64,000 nt of DNA. It comes from Zanthoxylum bungeanum (lineage: Eukaryota; Streptophyta; Magnoliopsida; Sapindales; Rutaceae). The notes beneath the pieces were generated by a model, which worked only from the letters and a program-made list of their open reading frames with translations, searched no databases and had not been told where the DNA came from. Below are positions 22,741-34,951 of this stretch, piece by piece. A program made the translations under genes and the position numbers. How positions within the stretch are numbered: position 1 is the first letter of the stretch; the number at the start of each line of letters is the position of its first letter. The stretch spans positions 62,001 to 126,000 of the forward strand of contig SKCR01034784.1 of NCBI GenBank assembly GCA_019454045.1. The letters run 5' to 3'.

Positions 22741-23220
22741 CTTTTACTTGGTAAAAGTAATACTGCCACCGATCTGTTAGCCCCTGTTCATAGTGACGTA
22801 AGTGGGCCCATATCTATCTAGGCTAGAGGTGGATATGAAAACTTCGTAACCTTTACGGATGTGGCATCGCGTTATGGTTATGTGTTTCTTGTGAAACACG
22901 AATCGAAAACTTTTGATAATTCAAAAAGTTTCGACACGAAGTAGATAAACAGATCGGCAAAAGTATTAAACCATCACGGTTAGATCATGATGAAAATACT
23001 TAAGCAACAAGTTTCTCAAATACTTGAAAGAGTATAGTATTATTTCAATGAGGACTCCTCCCGGAACACGTCAGTTTGACAGTGTGTCTGAACGGATAAA
23101 CCGAATCTTGTTAGACATGATAAGGTTAATCAAGAGTCGCTCTGAGCTACCATTTCCTTCAAAGGGATACGCATTAAACAGTGAAAAACTTATTTTGAAT
23201 AAGGTTCCATAAAAATCTGT
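22741..23220 (+). pseudogene. Copia I integrase relic
   Basis: The frame DLLAPVHSDVSGP continues after a TAG stop at 22819-22821 into ARGGYENFVTFTDVASRYGYV. The first catalytic Asp (HSDV) is present. The segment with SVSERINRILLDMIRLI (within 23024-23212) carries the catalytic Glu. The same TAG is in Copia II (30778-30780) and Copia III (53462-53464). Confidence 0.85.
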
Positions 23221-23639
23221 TTGACAGACTTCATATTAGATATGAACAGGAAAGAAACCGGGTTTTCTCATTCTTGAAGATTTGGGAATGCTAGGCATAT
23301 GTTTGGATGATACCAAACTAGAACCCAAATCGGATAAGTGCCTAAGTTGTAGGTTATCCTAGGGAAACCAAAGTATAGTACTTAAACAACTCACTAAGGA
23401 ACAATTTAATTGTTGCTCACCATGTGGTTTTCCTAAGAGGAATACCTATATGCAGTGGTAAGTGGGAGGAAAGTAAAACTCGATGAAAATCGGAGTAATA
23501 CTATTTCAGGCACCGATTCCTTAATGGAACACAAATAGTTCATCAAGGATGAAGCTATACCAATAATCTTCGAATACACAAGAACCGCGTAAGTCGGAGA
23601 GAGTCAGAAAACAACCTGAGAGGTATGGGTTTCTGATCT

Positions 23640-24330
23640 CACCTCATAAAGATGTCAATCTTGTTGAGGAATACGAACAGACTATGTATGAGGAAGTGAT
23701 ACAAGGTATCGACTCCCTATTATGGCAAAGTGCCATGATGTCCGAAATGGATTCCATGTATACCAACCAAGTTTGGATACTAGTTGATGTACCGGAAGGC
23801 ATTGTGCCTATTGGTACTATATAAGTCTTTAAGGAAGACAAACATGGAAGGCAATATACCAACGTACTAAGCTAGGCTTGTAGCGAAAAGGTATCATTAT
23901 CAACATTGTGTCGATTACGACGAAACCTTTTACCTGTTGCCACGGTAAATCCATTTGGATAATGCTTGCTGATGTTGCATGTTTCATTCATGAAATATGG
24001 CAGCTGAATGCCAAAACCGTTTTCCTTAACAGAAACCTTTTGGAGGATGTTTACAACATCCTGACGGTTTTGTCGTACCAAAACTAGCAAACAAGTTTGC
24101 AAGGTTATTCGATCCATGGATGGATTGAAGCAAGCATTGTGTTCTTGGAATTGTCGTTTTGATATAATCATAATGGTATATGATTTAATTCAAAACGAAA
24201 ATGATTCTTGTGTATATAAGAAGGTTAGTGGGAGCGCACTGACAATGAATGTCCCAAATAATGATGATATATCATTTCTTGGAAATGATATTCCCATAAT
24301 ACAATTGGTGAAAGCATGGCTTTCATGAAA
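23640..24330 (+). pseudogene. Copia I reverse transcriptase relic
   Basis: RVT_2 pieces include EIWQLNAKTVFL, where the catalytic Asp of WQMDVKTAFL is Asn, then LEDVY. The final segment reads CVYKKVSGSALT followed by NDDISFLGNDIP; the YVDD motif is lost. Stops and frameshifts lie between pieces, so it is inactive. Confidence 0.85.
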
Positions 24331-24459
24331 AATTCTCCGTAGAATTCTTGGGAGAAACAACCTTTATTCTAGGAATAAAGATCTATTAGGATAGATTTAA
24401 AGTTGTTAATACTCTTCGAGAACTCGTACATTGAAATAAATGTACGCGACCTGGTGTCT

Positions 24460-25063
24460 CATACACTTTGAGCATATTGAGTCACAATCGGGCCAATCCA
24501 AGTGATAGTCATTGGATTGATGTTAAGAACATCCTTGAGTATCTTAAAGGAACTAAGGATGTTGTCTTAATTTATGGAGAAAGAGAACTTGAAGTTACTG
24601 GGATCACTGCTGCAAGTTTCCTAACCGATAAGAACGACTATAAGTGGTAACAACGGTACTATAAAGTTTGAATATCGGAACAGTGAGCTGGAAATCTTCC
24701 TAGCAAGATACTATTACCGAATAAACAACAAAAGCGGATTATTGCTGCAGCTGAGGCAGCAATAGAAGCCATCTGGATTGATAATAATCTAATTAGATTA
24801 GATATAGTTCTGTTAGCAGCTGAGCTAGGCTACAGCGCAGGCTAAAGAATTAATGGTCTCATCAACGATCCAAATATATACTTCAAATATTCATTTGATT
24901 CGTTCAGATCATGCATCGTGGCGATGTGATGATCGAATAAATCGCATCAGATGATAATCATGAAAATCCGCTGATGAAAGCATTTCCTCAGCAGAAGTTT
25001 GAGCGAACCATACATAGTTCGGGTGTAGGACACTTGAGTGATTGGCTATGTGCCAAGTGGGAG
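24460..25063 (+). pseudogene. Copia I RNase H relic
   Basis: SHWIDVKNILEYLKGTKD and LEVTGITAASFLTDKNDY match the RT-RNase H junction of copia Pol. The end of Pol (NPLMKAFPQQKFERTIHS then HLSDWLCAKWE) is in frame up to the polypurine tract. The interior has stops. Confidence 0.8.
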
Positions 25064-25065
25064 AT
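25053..25065 (+). other. Polypurine tract of Copia I
   Basis: CCAAGTGGGAGAT directly precedes the 3' LTR start TGTTGG. The same site precedes the LTRs at 32867 and 55696. Confidence 0.85.
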
Positions 25066-25079
25066 TGTTGGACAGTTAT

Positions 25080-27144
25080 TGTTGGACAATTATGACCCAT
25101 AGCGTCACTATTTGTACAGATCACGGTGTTGTTGTACAAATTAACTATGTGACAAAGGAGATTGCACTCTTATCATTTGTGATTAGATCACATCGATATA
25201 TAAATGATGAGAGGTCCCTATGATTTGTTCATGGACTGAGAATGATATGAGACAGTATCAGTCCACGAAGGATAAATTATTAAATATCCCTAGTCAGAGC
25301 ATTGTCGAGATTGGACATCGATAAATGCGTAAAAGACTAGTATTACACTTGTGCGCGTTGTGAGGGTACAACAGCATAGTTCTCGTATATTTGGGTATAG
25401 GATACTCATGCAAGTGTAATAGGAGGTTGTGTTTCACCGATGGTACGGGAAACAGCTTCGCTCTGGATAGACCCCCTCGGAATTCCATTGGTAGTATGAC
25501 TACGTGTCTATGGAAGTCTGAAATCAGGGTAGGTGTATTTGGTCTTAACCTGAGACTTGCACCGCTAATGCATACGACAATCAATATACTATGGTTGAGG
25601 TCGTCCAAGGCTTTAACCGGTTTCTGTGTACGCCAATTCTGGGTATATCGAGAATCGTAGTGTGTTGGGTGTGATGTCAAGATGGAAGTATCACTCCAGT
25701 CATATGGATATGATGATCACGCAGGGATACAGAACTGGTTCTCTATAAAGGTTGCAACCGTCGGAATAATGTGACTTGGTCATGATTATCCGATTTTAAA
25801 GAGACTAGTTGCTAGTTATCCGACATATGCATCGTACGGGGCAGACATTGTACCAGCCCCAGGCCTTGCATGTGATCATCCGATACTGGACAGAAATACG
25901 CAATACTATGGTATACTACGCTTGATACAGATCCTTTATTCCTGTAAGGATATTTCCGGAGAATTGGGGAGGCATGGCGCTTTGGTAGAGGCCAACCTTG
26001 TCTTGTAAATCGGTATAAACGTAGTACGAGGTACTTACGTGATCGGATAGTCCGAGGATCGATTTTACTGCCAACATATCTGGGGATCTCATGGGTCGCT
26101 TCCCAAAGATTCACTGATGACGTATGAATCGCACTTTATATTAATCTGGGATTAATTAAAGATGAGAGAGAAAATTAATCTGGGATTAATTGCGGAGATA
26201 TTTTATGTGGGATAAAATATCGATTAAGAGAGAGAACGATTAATTTGGAATTAATCGGTAAATTAATATATTCGATATATTAAACGAAATTGGATTTCGA
26301 TGCGGAATTAGAATTAGATTTTAATTCGGCGAACGAATTAATTTAGAATTAATTCGTTAGCGACGTGAATAGTAATTATACTTGGCATGATTATTTAATT
26401 AAATTAGATTTAATTACGACGCAACGAAAAGTTTGTTAATTTGGAATTAGCGAACCCGAGCCCGAGATTATTTGCGAGCGCATTCGCATTTCAAATTCGA
26501 GTGCGGCACGTCAAATCAAGCGTCAAATTGCTAGTCACATCTATCAAGTGATGGATGTATTTCACTTTGAGTGATTGACGCCAGTCACAATTCACTGATT
26601 GATGGAAGTTGATGTGAGTTGATATGTGTGGTTGGCATTTAAGGCTTTGGTTTTTGGAGGGAAAAATTTGGTATTGGTTTTGGAAATTATATTACCAATT
26701 TTTTCTTACAAATAAATAACACATTTTATCTCTCTCTCTCCTCAACTCTCTTCATCTCTCACGCCCAATAGGGCTTATTTTCTTCTGGTTCAGGCAGTGA
26801 ACTGTCGTGAGCAGTGAAGGAAAAGGGAAGCAAAGTGCTTGGTTTTTGCGGCAAAAATCAAGAGAGCTAGCACTCCGAGAGACATGCGAAGGTGATAGGG
26901 AAGTCTACCCATGAGCTGGGAATCATTCGACGAAGTTTGGAGCTTGTTCGAGGACCTTCAATGGGCGCAAACCAGTGAGCTGTTGCAGTGGACTGCAGAC
27001 GCCAAAACCAGTGAGCAGAATTTATTTTTTGTTCGTCAAAGCGTCGCTCAACCGATCGATGTGAGTATTCCGTGACTTTCTCGATTAGTATTCGCACTTG
27101 TTTCATGTTTATTATTCGATCCTATGGACCTAGAAACTCCAACA
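25080..27144 (+). repeat. 5' LTR of Copia II
   Basis: 2065 bp, very similar to the 3' LTR at 32867-34951. The triloop hairpin array lies at about 26140-26460. Confidence 0.93.
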
Positions 27145-27145
27145 A

Positions 27146-27157
27146 TGGTATCAGAGC
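27146..27157 (+). other. Primer-binding site of Copia II, iMet
   Basis: TGGTATCAGAGC begins two bases after the LTR end and is complementary to the 3' end of initiator tRNA-Met. Confidence 0.92.
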
Positions 27158-29815
27158 GAGTAAAAGCATGAAATTTGACATAGGGTTAAAATTTGGGTAA
27201 AAATGTGTTTGAGCATGTTTGATGAAATTGGATGAATAAGTATGTTTAAATATGTTTTTATTGAGGATTGATTTGATCAATTTGAAGAAATCTTGTTTGG
27301 AACAAATTTCCCAAATTTCTTGAGCTTGGCCGAGAGTTATGCCTTATGTTGTCTTGGTGATTTTTGATTTTTTATTCATTGGATGAATTAGAATTCATTT
27401 GGGGATGTTGAATTAATGTTTAATTTGATTCAATTGGATTGGATTTGAAATTGGATATAAAATCCTCACTTTGCCGAGACTTAACTAGCATGTTTGGGAT
27501 TGATTGTAATTAATTTGTGTTGGACACTAATTGATGTAGATGAGCATGATTAATTAGCCTAATTTGTGTTTTGGAAATAATGATTTGGGTGATTAATTAT
27601 GTTTATACACTTTAGTTTAATTAAATGGGAAATTTGGAATTTTTATGTTTAATTAAATTGGGCTTGAAATTGTATTTGGGCTTAAATGTTGTTATTGGGC
27701 TTAATGGGCTTTGTTGTACAAAGTTGGGTTAAGGCAAATTGGATTGGATCCAATTGGGCCCAAAACCGCATCCATAAAGCCCAAATGCGACTTAATGAAC
27801 CTTTAAAGTTTAATTGGGCCTAATGGGCCAAAATTGATTTAATGGCTTATGGGTAATTCCCGGATTGGACTTTGGTTATCGGTTTGACCCGAGTTGACCA
27901 AAAGTCCACGCCTTAAGAAATAATTAAAAGCCCATTGGACTTTAATTAAATTGACGTTGGACGTTAATCGGGCTTTGAGACCCGTAACGATTAAATTTGG
28001 AATTTAAGTCGTAAAAGGTTTATAAATAAAGTGTGTTATTTAATTTAGAATTAAATAACGAATTAGAATTAAATGCATATTAAATTGGATTTAATTATGT
28101 AATTTAATTTAATTCGAGAATTCGTACTTTAAGTACTTATTCGCAAAACGAGTTTGACTCGAGCAAAATCAAATCGTTGTTTGAACATTGGATGATCACT
28201 AATTATCAGATTATTTAATTTGATTAGATTGATTGATAACATGCTTGTGTGAATACATGGTTGCGATGCATGAATAATGTATATCATATGGATATTAGAT
28301 GGGTGGGACAATTTTAGAAATTGTGTAATAAATTTGATTTATTAATTGGACCTGCGTGTCCAGCCTTATTACCTCTCATTTCTTTGTATTCTCTTCTCAC
28401 CTATTCCCCTCAATGTAAATGAGGTTTCTTTAGAAGTGTAGTGTAACGGGTAGAAGTGATACTCGTGCTAGCGGGAGAGAGAAAATGAGAGATTTGATCT
28501 AGGATCAATGTAAAGTATCCATCTGCATATCATTATTATTTTTCATATGGGTTTTATTATGTGTTTAGAATGCATGTTTAAGGGTGTATGACGATGAGAC
28601 CTTAACAAAGATAATAAATTGGTTGCCAATTTGCACGCGAAAAACCCTCGCAAAATATTAAGCGTCTTTCCTTCCATTGAGTGATTCTCACTCAAGATTT
28701 AAGACGGCATTGGTTTGTTGGCCAAAGTCAAGGCCTTTGTCTGTCGAGGATGTGTTTGAATCACGAAGGCTTTGTTACATATCAGTGTCTTGTCCAAGTT
28801 GTGGTTTGTTGGCCAAAGTCAAGACCACTTCTTGTCCATCGACATTGATTACGAAGCTTTCCATGGTCAATGGGTCGCGTTTAACTGGGATCACTAAGTT
28901 TGTTGTGCCAAAGCCAAGGCTTAGTTGATTCAGAGGAAAAAGGTTAGGTAATACATTGGATGTATTGGCATATATAAGATATATGTTTCGGACTTGGATG
29001 TCCCCCTACCGGATCTAGGAATTGGATTGGATCCAATCGATCTTAGAGATCTACCTAGTTAATTATCATACAATTTGTTGGCCAAAGTCAAGATTGTGTG
29101 ATATTTAATGGGATCCTAGCCCACTAGGAAACGCGGTTTCCCGAGTACTCGACAGAGGGTTAGAATTGAATTTGCAATATTCGTTCAATTACTCGCTATA
29201 CGCGCTCAAACAAATATCACTCGTCAAAACGTATTAAATGTTAGTTGGACTAATATTTAAATTGTTGTTTTACAAATAGTTTGACTATATTCAAACAATT
29301 CATTTATATTAGATTATATAATTGGATTATAATAATCAATATATTTGATTTAATTAATTATAGTTGATTAAAATAGTTGGACTACAATAATCATTATAAT
29401 TAATGGTACCTTAATCATTGATTAAATAGTTGGACTATTAAAGTCAAGATAAAGTTGAAAGATTGACGTTTAATACATAATCCTAGGGAAAATGTAATTA
29501 AATGCTTTAATTTTCAAAATTGGGAATAAATTTTCAGGATGGTCCTGGAAAATAATAAGTTATTTTATTTGATAAAATAATAAATTAAGCCTAATGCCCG
29601 GAGTTAAGCAATTAGTGGAGCATGATCTTTGGAAGATTATGTGATGACAACTTAAGTGCTTAATCTATTAATCTTGTCGCAGTAGACTCCTTAATTTCTG
29701 AATCAGAACTAAGGATTAAATCCTTAAAGTATGATAAAGAAATTATGGGATCTTCATAAATCTATCTTTGGATTTTAGAAGTACTAAAATTGCAAAAAAA
29801 TAATTCTTGGAGAAT
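27158..29815 (+). other. Copia II leader with triloop hairpins
   Basis: No confident coding domain was seen. Perfect inverted repeats include 28035-28059 (arm GTTATTTAATT, spacer TAG), 28326-28344 (arm TAATAAAT, spacer TTG), 29021-29037 (arm ATTGGAT, spacer TGG), 29039-29051 (arm GATCT, spacer TAG) and 29570-29590 (arm TTATTTTAT, spacer TTG). Confidence 0.75.
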
Positions 29816-29817
29816 TA

Positions 29818-30120
29818 ATGACTATTCTCAATGAGATAAAGTCAAAGTTTGCAACTAGGCAAGTAGCGCAAGGCACACCTTATTTCGATATTCTAGAAGG
29901 CCAAGGCTTGGCCAAAGGCTTCCGGAGTGTTGAAACTGGCAAAGGCAAAATCATTATAGTCTTCTGGGAAGATAAAGGACATATCCCAAAATGTCTGCTT
30001 AAATATGGCAAACGGGATAGCGGAAGCGTGACTGCCGTTTGGACAAAGCAAACATGAAGGAATTGAAGAACGAGCAAGGCTCTGACTTCAAATATGTTTG
30101 TCATAAATATATTCACTACT
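29818..30120 (+). pseudogene. Copia II gag relic
   Basis: An open frame at 29818-30057 contains EGQGLAKGFRSVETGKGKI and KGHIPKCLLKYGKRD, homologous to 21876-22190 and 52510-52843. No intact CCHC knuckle is seen. Confidence 0.5.
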
Positions 30121-30150
30121 AGTATTAAAATTAGATTTTAGATACTTAGT

Positions 30151-30152
<2 letters not shown>

Positions 30153-30188
<36 letters not shown>
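30153..30188. repeat. (TA)n microsatellite
   Basis: About 18 TA repeats lie just after the gag relic of Copia II. The same position in Copia I and III has no such run, so it expanded in this copy. Confidence 0.95.
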
Positions 30189-30189
<1 letters not shown>

Positions 30190-30209
30190 ATGTTCAGAAT
30201 CTGCTATGA

Positions 30210-31170
30210 GCGAGATACTGACCTCAATTGAGATTTAATCTGCGGATTGGAAACGGGACGAAAGTCACTGTTTTAACCGTAGATACCTAAGTTTAGGAAC
30301 TACCCTCGGGTGTGTACCTAAATTTGGAAACTGTTATAATGTAACTAGTTTGACTAGATACATTATCTCCATATCAGTGTTTAACCCGCTGCGGGTGAAC
30401 CTTTATATTCTAGAACACTAAAATGTTTCATTATATAAATATGATATTGATATAAACACATTAGATGTGAATAACATAATTTATATTTTGAATATAAATA
30501 AATCTCAAATATATAACATGACAAACAAATAGCTCAAACTGATTTGATCAGAAGAGACTTAATTGTGGCATCGTTGTCTAGGACACAATCAAACAAGAAT
30601 CGTATATCCACACTTTTGAATAGTGGGTACTAGGACTAATTTGATTCCAATCAAATAAAGTCTACGAATCTAGTTTATTGGGCAAAGTGCCTAAAATACT
30701 ATTTACTTGGTAAATGTGCAAATGCCACTGATCTGTTAGCCCTAGTTCATAGTGAAACAAGTGGGCCCATGTCTAGCTAGGCTAGATGTGGATATGAATA
30801 TTTCGTGACCTTTACGGATGTGGCATCACGTTATGGTTATGTGTTTCTTTTGAAGAACACAAATCGGAAACATTTAAGTTTCGACACGAAATAGACAAAC
30901 AGATCGACTATAGTATTATACCGTCACGGTGAGACCGTAATGAAAATACTTAAGCAATAAGTTTCTTAAATACTTGAAAGAGTATAGTATTCTTTCAATG
31001 AGGACTCCTCCCGGAACACGTCATTCTGGCGGTGTGTCCGAACGGATTAACCGAATTGTGTTAGACATGATAAGGCTAATCATTAGTGGCTTTGAGCTAC
31101 CATTTCCTTAAACGGATAAGCTTAAACAGTGCAGGAACTTATTTAGAATAAGGTTCCATTAAAATCTGTT
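30210..31170 (+). pseudogene. Copia II protease-integrase relic
   Basis: The pre-integrase histidine motif is WHRCLGH at 30566-30586. The integrase core resumes after the shared TAG at 30778-30780 with TFTDVASRYGYV. RTPPGTR and the LDMIRLI segment follow near 31000-31080. Confidence 0.8.
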
Positions 31171-31579
31171 TGACAGATTTCATATTAGATATGAACAGGA
31201 AAGAAACCGGGTTTCTCATTCCTGAACATTTGGGTATGCTAGGCATATGTTTGGATGATACCAAACTAAAACCCAAATTGGATAAGTGCCAATTGTAGGT
31301 TATCCTAGGGATACTATAAATATAGTACTTATACATCTCACAAGAGAACAATTAGATTGTTGCTCGCCATGCGTTTTTCCTGAGAGGAATACCGATATGC
31401 AGTGGTAAGTGGGAGGATAGTAAAACTCGATGAAAATCGGAGTAATACTATTCCAGGCACGGATTCCTAATGGAACACATATAGTTCATCAATGATGTAA
31501 CTATACTATTAATCTTCGAATACACAAGAACCGCGTAAGTCGGAGAGAGTCAGAAAATAAACCTGGGGTATAGGTTACT

Positions 31580-32850
31580 GATCTCACCTCGTAAAGATGT
31601 CTATCTTTTGAGGTATACCAACTGACTACGTATGAGGTAGTGATACAAGGTATCGACTCCCTATTATGACAAAGTGTCATGAGTCCAAAATGGATTCCAT
31701 GTATGTCAACTATGTTTGGATACTAGTTGATATACCGCAAAGCGTTGTGCCTATTGGTACTATATAAGTCTTCAAGGAAGACATACATGGATGGCAACAT
31801 ACCAACGTATAAAGCTAGGCTTTTAGCGGAAAGGTATCGTTATCAATATTATGTTGATTTCGATTCAACCTTTTAACTATTGCACGGTAAATCCATTTGG
31901 ATAATGCTTGCTAATGCTGCATATTTCATTTTGAAATGTGGCAGCTCGACGGGAAAATCGCTTTCCTAAAAAGGAAACATTTTGGAGGATGTTTATAACA
32001 TCCTGTCGGTTTTGTCGTACCATAACAAGCAAACAAGGTTTTCAGGTTATTCGATCCATGTTTGGATTGAATCAAGCATTAGATTCTTGGAATTGTCGTT
32101 TTGATGTAATCATAATTGTTTATGATTTCATTTAAAACGAAATGATTCTTGTGTATATAAGAGGGTTAGTGGGAGCGCACTGACAGTAGCTGTCCTAAAT
32201 AAATAATGATAATACATCATTTCTTGGAAATGATATTCCCATAAACAATCAGCGAAAGCTTGCCTTTCGAGAAACTCTCTGAGAAATCGTAAATTGAAAA
32301 ATGTACGCGACCTGGTGTCTAATATGCTTTGAGCATATATATTCACAAACAGGCCAATGCAAGTGATAGTCACTGGATTCTAGAGAAGGAGAACTTGAAG
32401 TGACTGGGATCACTTTTGCAAATTTCCTAAATCGATAAGACGACTAAAAGTCACAAACGGTACTATACAATTTGAATAACGGTACAGTGAGCTGGAAATC
32501 TTCCAAGCAAGATACTGTTACCAAATAAACAACAAATGCGGGTTATTGCTGCAGCTGAAGCAGCAATAGAAGCCTTCTGGGGTCGATTAATATCTAATTA
32601 GATTAGATATAGTTCTTTTAGCAGCTGAGCTAGGCTGCAGCACATGCTAAAGAATTTATGGTCTCATCAACGATCCAGATAAATACTTCGATAATCATCT
32701 GGTTCGTTCGGATCATACATCGTGGCGATGTAATGATCGAATAAATCGCATCAGACGATAATCATGAAAATCCGCTAACGAAAGTCCCTTCTCAGCAATT
32801 GAGCCAAACCGTACATAGTTCGGGTGTTAGACACTCGAGTGACTGGCTAT
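31580..32850 (+). pseudogene. Copia II reverse transcriptase-RNase H relic
   Basis: Homologous to 23640-25063 with more loss: the RNase H start is shortened near 32380. An 8-bp inverted repeat with spacer TAT lies at 31986-32004 in the LEDVY segment. The Pol end and polypurine tract remain. Confidence 0.75.
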
Positions 32851-32866
32851 AGGCCAAGTGGGAGAT

Positions 32867-34951
32867 TATTGGACAATTATGACCCATAGCGTCACTATTT
32901 GTACAGATCACGGTGTTGTTGTACAAATTAACTATGTGACAAAGGATATTGCACTCTTATCATTTGTGATTAGATCACCTCGATATATAAATGATGAGAG
33001 GTCCCTATGATTTGTTCCTGGACTGAGAATGATATGAGACAGAATCATTCCACGAAGGATAAATCATTAAATATCCCTAGTCAGAGCATTGTCGAGATTG
33101 GAAATCGATAAATGCGTAAAAGACTAGTATTACACTTGTGCGCGTTGTGAGGGCACAACGGCATAGTTCTCGTATATTTGGGTATAGGATACTCATGCAA
33201 GTGTAATAGGAGGTTGTGTTTCACCGATGGTACGGGAAATAGCTTCGCTCTGGATAGACCCCCTCGGAATTCCATTGGTAGTATGACTACGTGTCTATGA
33301 AAGTCTGAAATCAGGGTAGGTGTATTTGGTCTTAACCTGAGACTTGCACCGCTAATGCATACGACAATCAATATACTTTGGTTGAGGTCATCCAGGGCTT
33401 TAACCGGTTTCTGTGTACGCCAATTCTGGGTATATCGAGAATCGTATTATGTTGGGTGTGATGTCAAGATGGAAGTATATCTCCATTCATATGGAGTTGA
33501 TGATCACGCAGGGATACAGAACTGGTTCTCTATAAAGGTTGCAACCGTCGGGATAATGTGACTTGGTCATGATTATCCGATTTTAAAGAGACTAGTTGCT
33601 AGTTATCCGACATATGCATCGTACGGGGCAAACACTGTACCAGCCCCAGGCCTTGCATGTGATCATCTGATACTGGACAGAAATACGCAATACTACGGTA
33701 TACTACGCTTGATACAGATCCTTTATTCCTGTAAGGATATTTCCGGAGAATTGGGGAGGCATGGCGCTTTGGTAGAAGCCAACCTTGTCTTGTAAATCTG
33801 TATAAACGTAGTACGAGGTACTTACGTGTTCGGATAGTCCGACGACCGATTTTACTGCCAACATATCTGGGGATCTCATGGGTCGCTTCCCAAAGATTCA
33901 CTGATGACGTATGAATCGCACTTTATATTAATCTGGGATTAATTAAGGATGAGAGAGAAAATTAATCTGGGATTAATTGCGGAGATATTTTATCTGGGAT
34001 AAAATATCGATTAAGAGAGAGAACGATTAATTTGGAATTAATCGGTAAATTAATATATTCGATATATTAAACGAAATTGGATTTCGACGCGGAATTAGAA
34101 TTAGATTTTAATTCGGGCGAACGAATTAATTTAGAATTAATTCGTTAGCGACGTGAATAGTAATTTTGCTTGGCATGATTATTTAATTAAATTAGATTTA
34201 ATTACGACGCAACGAAAAGTTTGTTAATTTGGAATTAGCGAACCCGAGCCCGAGATTATTTGCGAGCGCATTCGCATTTCAAATTCGAGTGCGGCACGTC
34301 AAATCAAGCGTCAAATTGCTAGTCACATCTAGCGTCACATCATCCGTCAATCAAGTGATGGATGTCTTTCACTTTGAGTGATTGACGCCAGTCACAATTC
34401 ACTGATTGATGGAAGTTGATGTGAGTTGATGTGTGTGGTTGGCATTTAAGGCTTTGGTTTTGGAGGGAAAAATTTGGTATTGGTTTTGGAAATTATATTA
34501 CCAATTTTTGCTTACAAAATAAATAACACATTTTATCTCTCTCTCTCCTCAACTCTCTTCATCTCTCACGCCCAAGAGGGCTTATTTTCTTCTGGTTCAG
34601 GCAGTGAACTGTCGTGAGCAGTGAAGGAAAAGGGAAGCAAAGTGCTTGGTTTTTGCGGCAAAAATCAAGAGAGCTAGCACTCCGAGAGACATGCGAAGGT
34701 GATAGGGAAGTCTATCCATGAGCTGGGAATCATTCGACGAAGCTTGGAGCTTGTTCGAGGACCTCCAATGGGCGCAAACCAGTGAGCTGTTGCAGTGGAC
34801 TGCAGACGCCAAAACCAGTGAGCAGAATTTATTTTTTGTTCGTCAAAGCGTCGCTCAACCGATCAATGTGAGTATTCCGCGACTTTCTCGATTAGTATTC
34901 GCACTTGTTTCATGTTTATTATTCGATCCTATGGACCTAGAAACTCCAACA
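32867..34951 (+). repeat. 3' LTR of Copia II
   Basis: 2085 bp, ending CTCCAACA. It holds the best example of the triloop hairpin array (33927-34240). Confidence 0.93.
33927..34240. other. Array of eleven adjacent hairpins with 3-base spacers in copia LTR
   Basis: In 314 bp the following are perfect: 33927-33943 (7-bp arms, TGG), 33960-33978 (8, TGG), 33984-34008 (11, arm GATATTTTATC, TGG), 34024-34044 (9, TGG), 34050-34070 (9, TCG), 34072-34086 (6, TGG), 34120-34146 (12, arm AACGAATTAATT, TAG) and 34184-34204 (9, TAG). 34092-34114 has one G-T wobble (10, TAG), 34223-34239 is imperfect (7, TGG), and a weaker one with TTG is near 34165-34180. Equivalents lie at about 18200-18510, 26140-26460, 35990-36265, 43390-43680 (inverted), 46670-46980 and 56745-57050. 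Confidence 0.9.

Larger units (their letters stand above)
25080..34951 (+). mobile_element. Copia II: complete but decayed Ty1/copia element
   Basis: LTRs are 25080-27144 and 32867-34951, with TSD GTTAT at 25075-25079 and 34952-34956. The PBS TGGTATCAGAGC is exact for iMet. LTR ends are TGTTGGACAATTATG and CTCCAACA; the 3' LTR starts TATTGG, a one-base change. The 3' LTR has about 20 bp (near 34333-34352) absent from the 5' LTR. It is related to but distinct from the LTR subfamily of Copia I and III. Confidence 0.93.

Noticed and set aside
24909..25139. Minus-strand ORFs around the copia pol end and LTR start
   Set aside because: They oppose the recognisable sense Pol sequence and are shadows of it.
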